Assembly (NCBI RefSeq): GCF_910592395.1
Contig: NC_088320.1
Span: forward strand, 14,446,501-14,510,500
From: Lineus longissimus
Taxonomy: Eukaryota > Nemertea > Pilidiophora > Heteronemertea > Lineidae
Length of the DNA stretch: 64,000 bases
Reading direction: 5' to 3'
Below are positions 62,790 to 64,000 of this stretch, piece by piece. Made by a program: the position numbers and the translations under genes. The notes under the pieces are model-generated. The model did not search any database. It had not been told where the DNA came from and saw nothing but the letters and a program-made list of their open reading frames with translations. The stretch's first letter is position 1; every line of letters starts with the position of its first letter.

Positions 62790-64000
62790 GACAATACCCC
62801 TCTAGCCTTTATGGGCTGAGGGGTAAAAACGAGTCGCTTGTAAGCGACATCAGGTTTTCACTTTTTGCCACCCGGGCTGAGTTTTTCAGGATAACGTTAA
62901 CTTTAACGGGAGCGTTAAGTCTTAACGTTATTGGTTGAAAGAACTGGCGTCCTTAAGTATACATACGGGAACCGTCAAGGATAACGTGACTTCTGTGCTT
63001 TTGAACAACCAGGCCCTGATGAGGGGCAAGTCGTGAATCAAATGAAACTGAAATTCAGTGTCTAAGGTCACCTGACCTAGGGGGTCATAAGTGTAAAGTT
63101 TCAAGTTCAATGCCCTCTCGGTTAGTGAACTTGAAACCGTTTTTTGAAATATGATACAGACGCCGACGACCAACGACCGACATTGCGGAATCGTACAGAC
63201 TCCCCTCCGACTAGCCAAAAAGAGACTAACATCTCGGTTACCTTCGATGAAATATCCACCCAGACTTGAAATATAATACCGTCTGGATATCCGTCGGACT
63301 CCTGGCTGAAGCCCATTTCACATAGTTTGGAACGGCCAATGGATGCCGAAGCACAGGAAGAAACACGTATCATCAATACAGTATGGATTAAAGAAGAATG
63401 GTTAGCTACATGTAGCTATTGGCTAGATGGACGAGCAATTAGTTCTTATTTTGAATATAGGAGGCTTTTTTTAACTAACTTAGCGCTAATCCATTAACCG
63501 TTGCACTTATCGGATTGCTTCTGCCCAGTGAATTATTTTATTACAACTCCGTACTAGGTATTCCCCGCAAACAAAACGTGTTAATCAGGCTAATTAAAAA
63601 TGAATTTACGTGATCAATTAAGAAAATAGAGAATAAAATGTGCATAGTTTTGCCCTATCACAAAAATCGAAGGAGCTCAGTTTGTTTTAGCAAGCATAAA
63701 TTGAGAGCAGTGTATTTTGTTCATTCAGGTCTTACCAACCCTTGCAAATGGTCAGAGTCAATTGCAAGTGAGCACCATGCGATTAAAAACTCTTATTTAT
63801 GGGCTTATTTCAAGTTGTCCATTCCTCTCTGATCAATACTTTGTATAATGGATCTCTCGCTTTGAGGCTAATTAACGCATCTTGCAATTTGAAAACGGTC
63901 TGTCACGTCCAAGCACCATGCGGAAGTGAACAATGACTGAAGGTTCGTCGCCGATGTAATATGTGCGAGAGAAAAGTATTGCATTTGTACTGATTGCTAA
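62790..64000. other. no gene recognised
   Basis: A TTAACGTT-type palindromic cluster lies at 62893-62930 and nothing further is supported up to the end of the window. Confidence 0.4.

Overview
This is eukaryotic, intron-containing, repeat-rich DNA from an animal. The mix of Polinton/Maverick, pogo, Harbinger and non-LTR elements, MITEs and satellites, and the recurrent word TAGGCCT, suggest a marine invertebrate, possibly an echinoderm or hemichordate. That placement is inference and weak. The host gene content I can support is small: a tandem family encoding short secreted PAN/Apple-like proteins, and a SWIM zinc-finger gene remnant that may itself belong to a transposon.

Layout. 1-1569: partial pogo-family transposase gene with introns. 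3022-3568: a MITE. 3969-4074: signal-peptide exon of PAN gene 1, whose two PAN exons lie at 28842-29180 and 30019-30278. Its inferred 24.8-kb first intron holds a non-LTR RT fragment (4786-5210), a scrambled old Polinton (7290-9540) and a complete Polinton (10056-28035). 30948-32460: Harbinger remnant. 32528-32606: orphan first exon of a PAN gene, with a stop. 34425-35567: foldback element. 36226-44320: PAN gene 2, its first exon split by a MITE and its second intron carrying a Harbinger element (40324-43556) nested in a long-TIR element (39354-43848). 45574-51589: pogo element B, internally duplicated, with a second pogo element C (48410-50589; open 452-aa transposase) nested in it. 51793-52842: SWIM-type gene remnant. 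53249-55950: GC-palindrome tandem repeat. 56829-57778: non-LTR RT fragment. 58555-60600: about 105-bp satellite. 60727-62783: minisatellites and duplicated repeats.

The Polinton is the centrepiece. It is 17,980 bp long, with 154-169 bp terminal inverted repeats that are themselves palindromic, flanked by a perfect 6-bp target duplication (GTTTTT). It encodes a protein-primed family B DNA polymerase, a retrovirus-like integrase with a chromodomain, an FtsK/HerA-like packaging ATPase, a probable double-jelly-roll major capsid protein, a probable minor capsid (penton-like) protein, several small membrane proteins, zinc-finger and HNH proteins, and a left-hand block of unrecognised genes. I did not recognise an adenain-like protease. 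This set implies a virus-like life cycle: integrase for insertion, polymerase for replication, ATPase and capsid proteins for particle formation. Several genes are interrupted by a single stop or a one-base frame change: ATPase, polymerase C-terminus, penton-like gene and HNH gene. Two left-hand gene pairs are joined by a UGA followed by a +1-frame ORF that lacks an AUG. The copy is therefore either recently decaying, affected by assembly errors, or uses recoding. Ten genes start within TAAATG(G/A), which may be a shared promoter or initiator signature.
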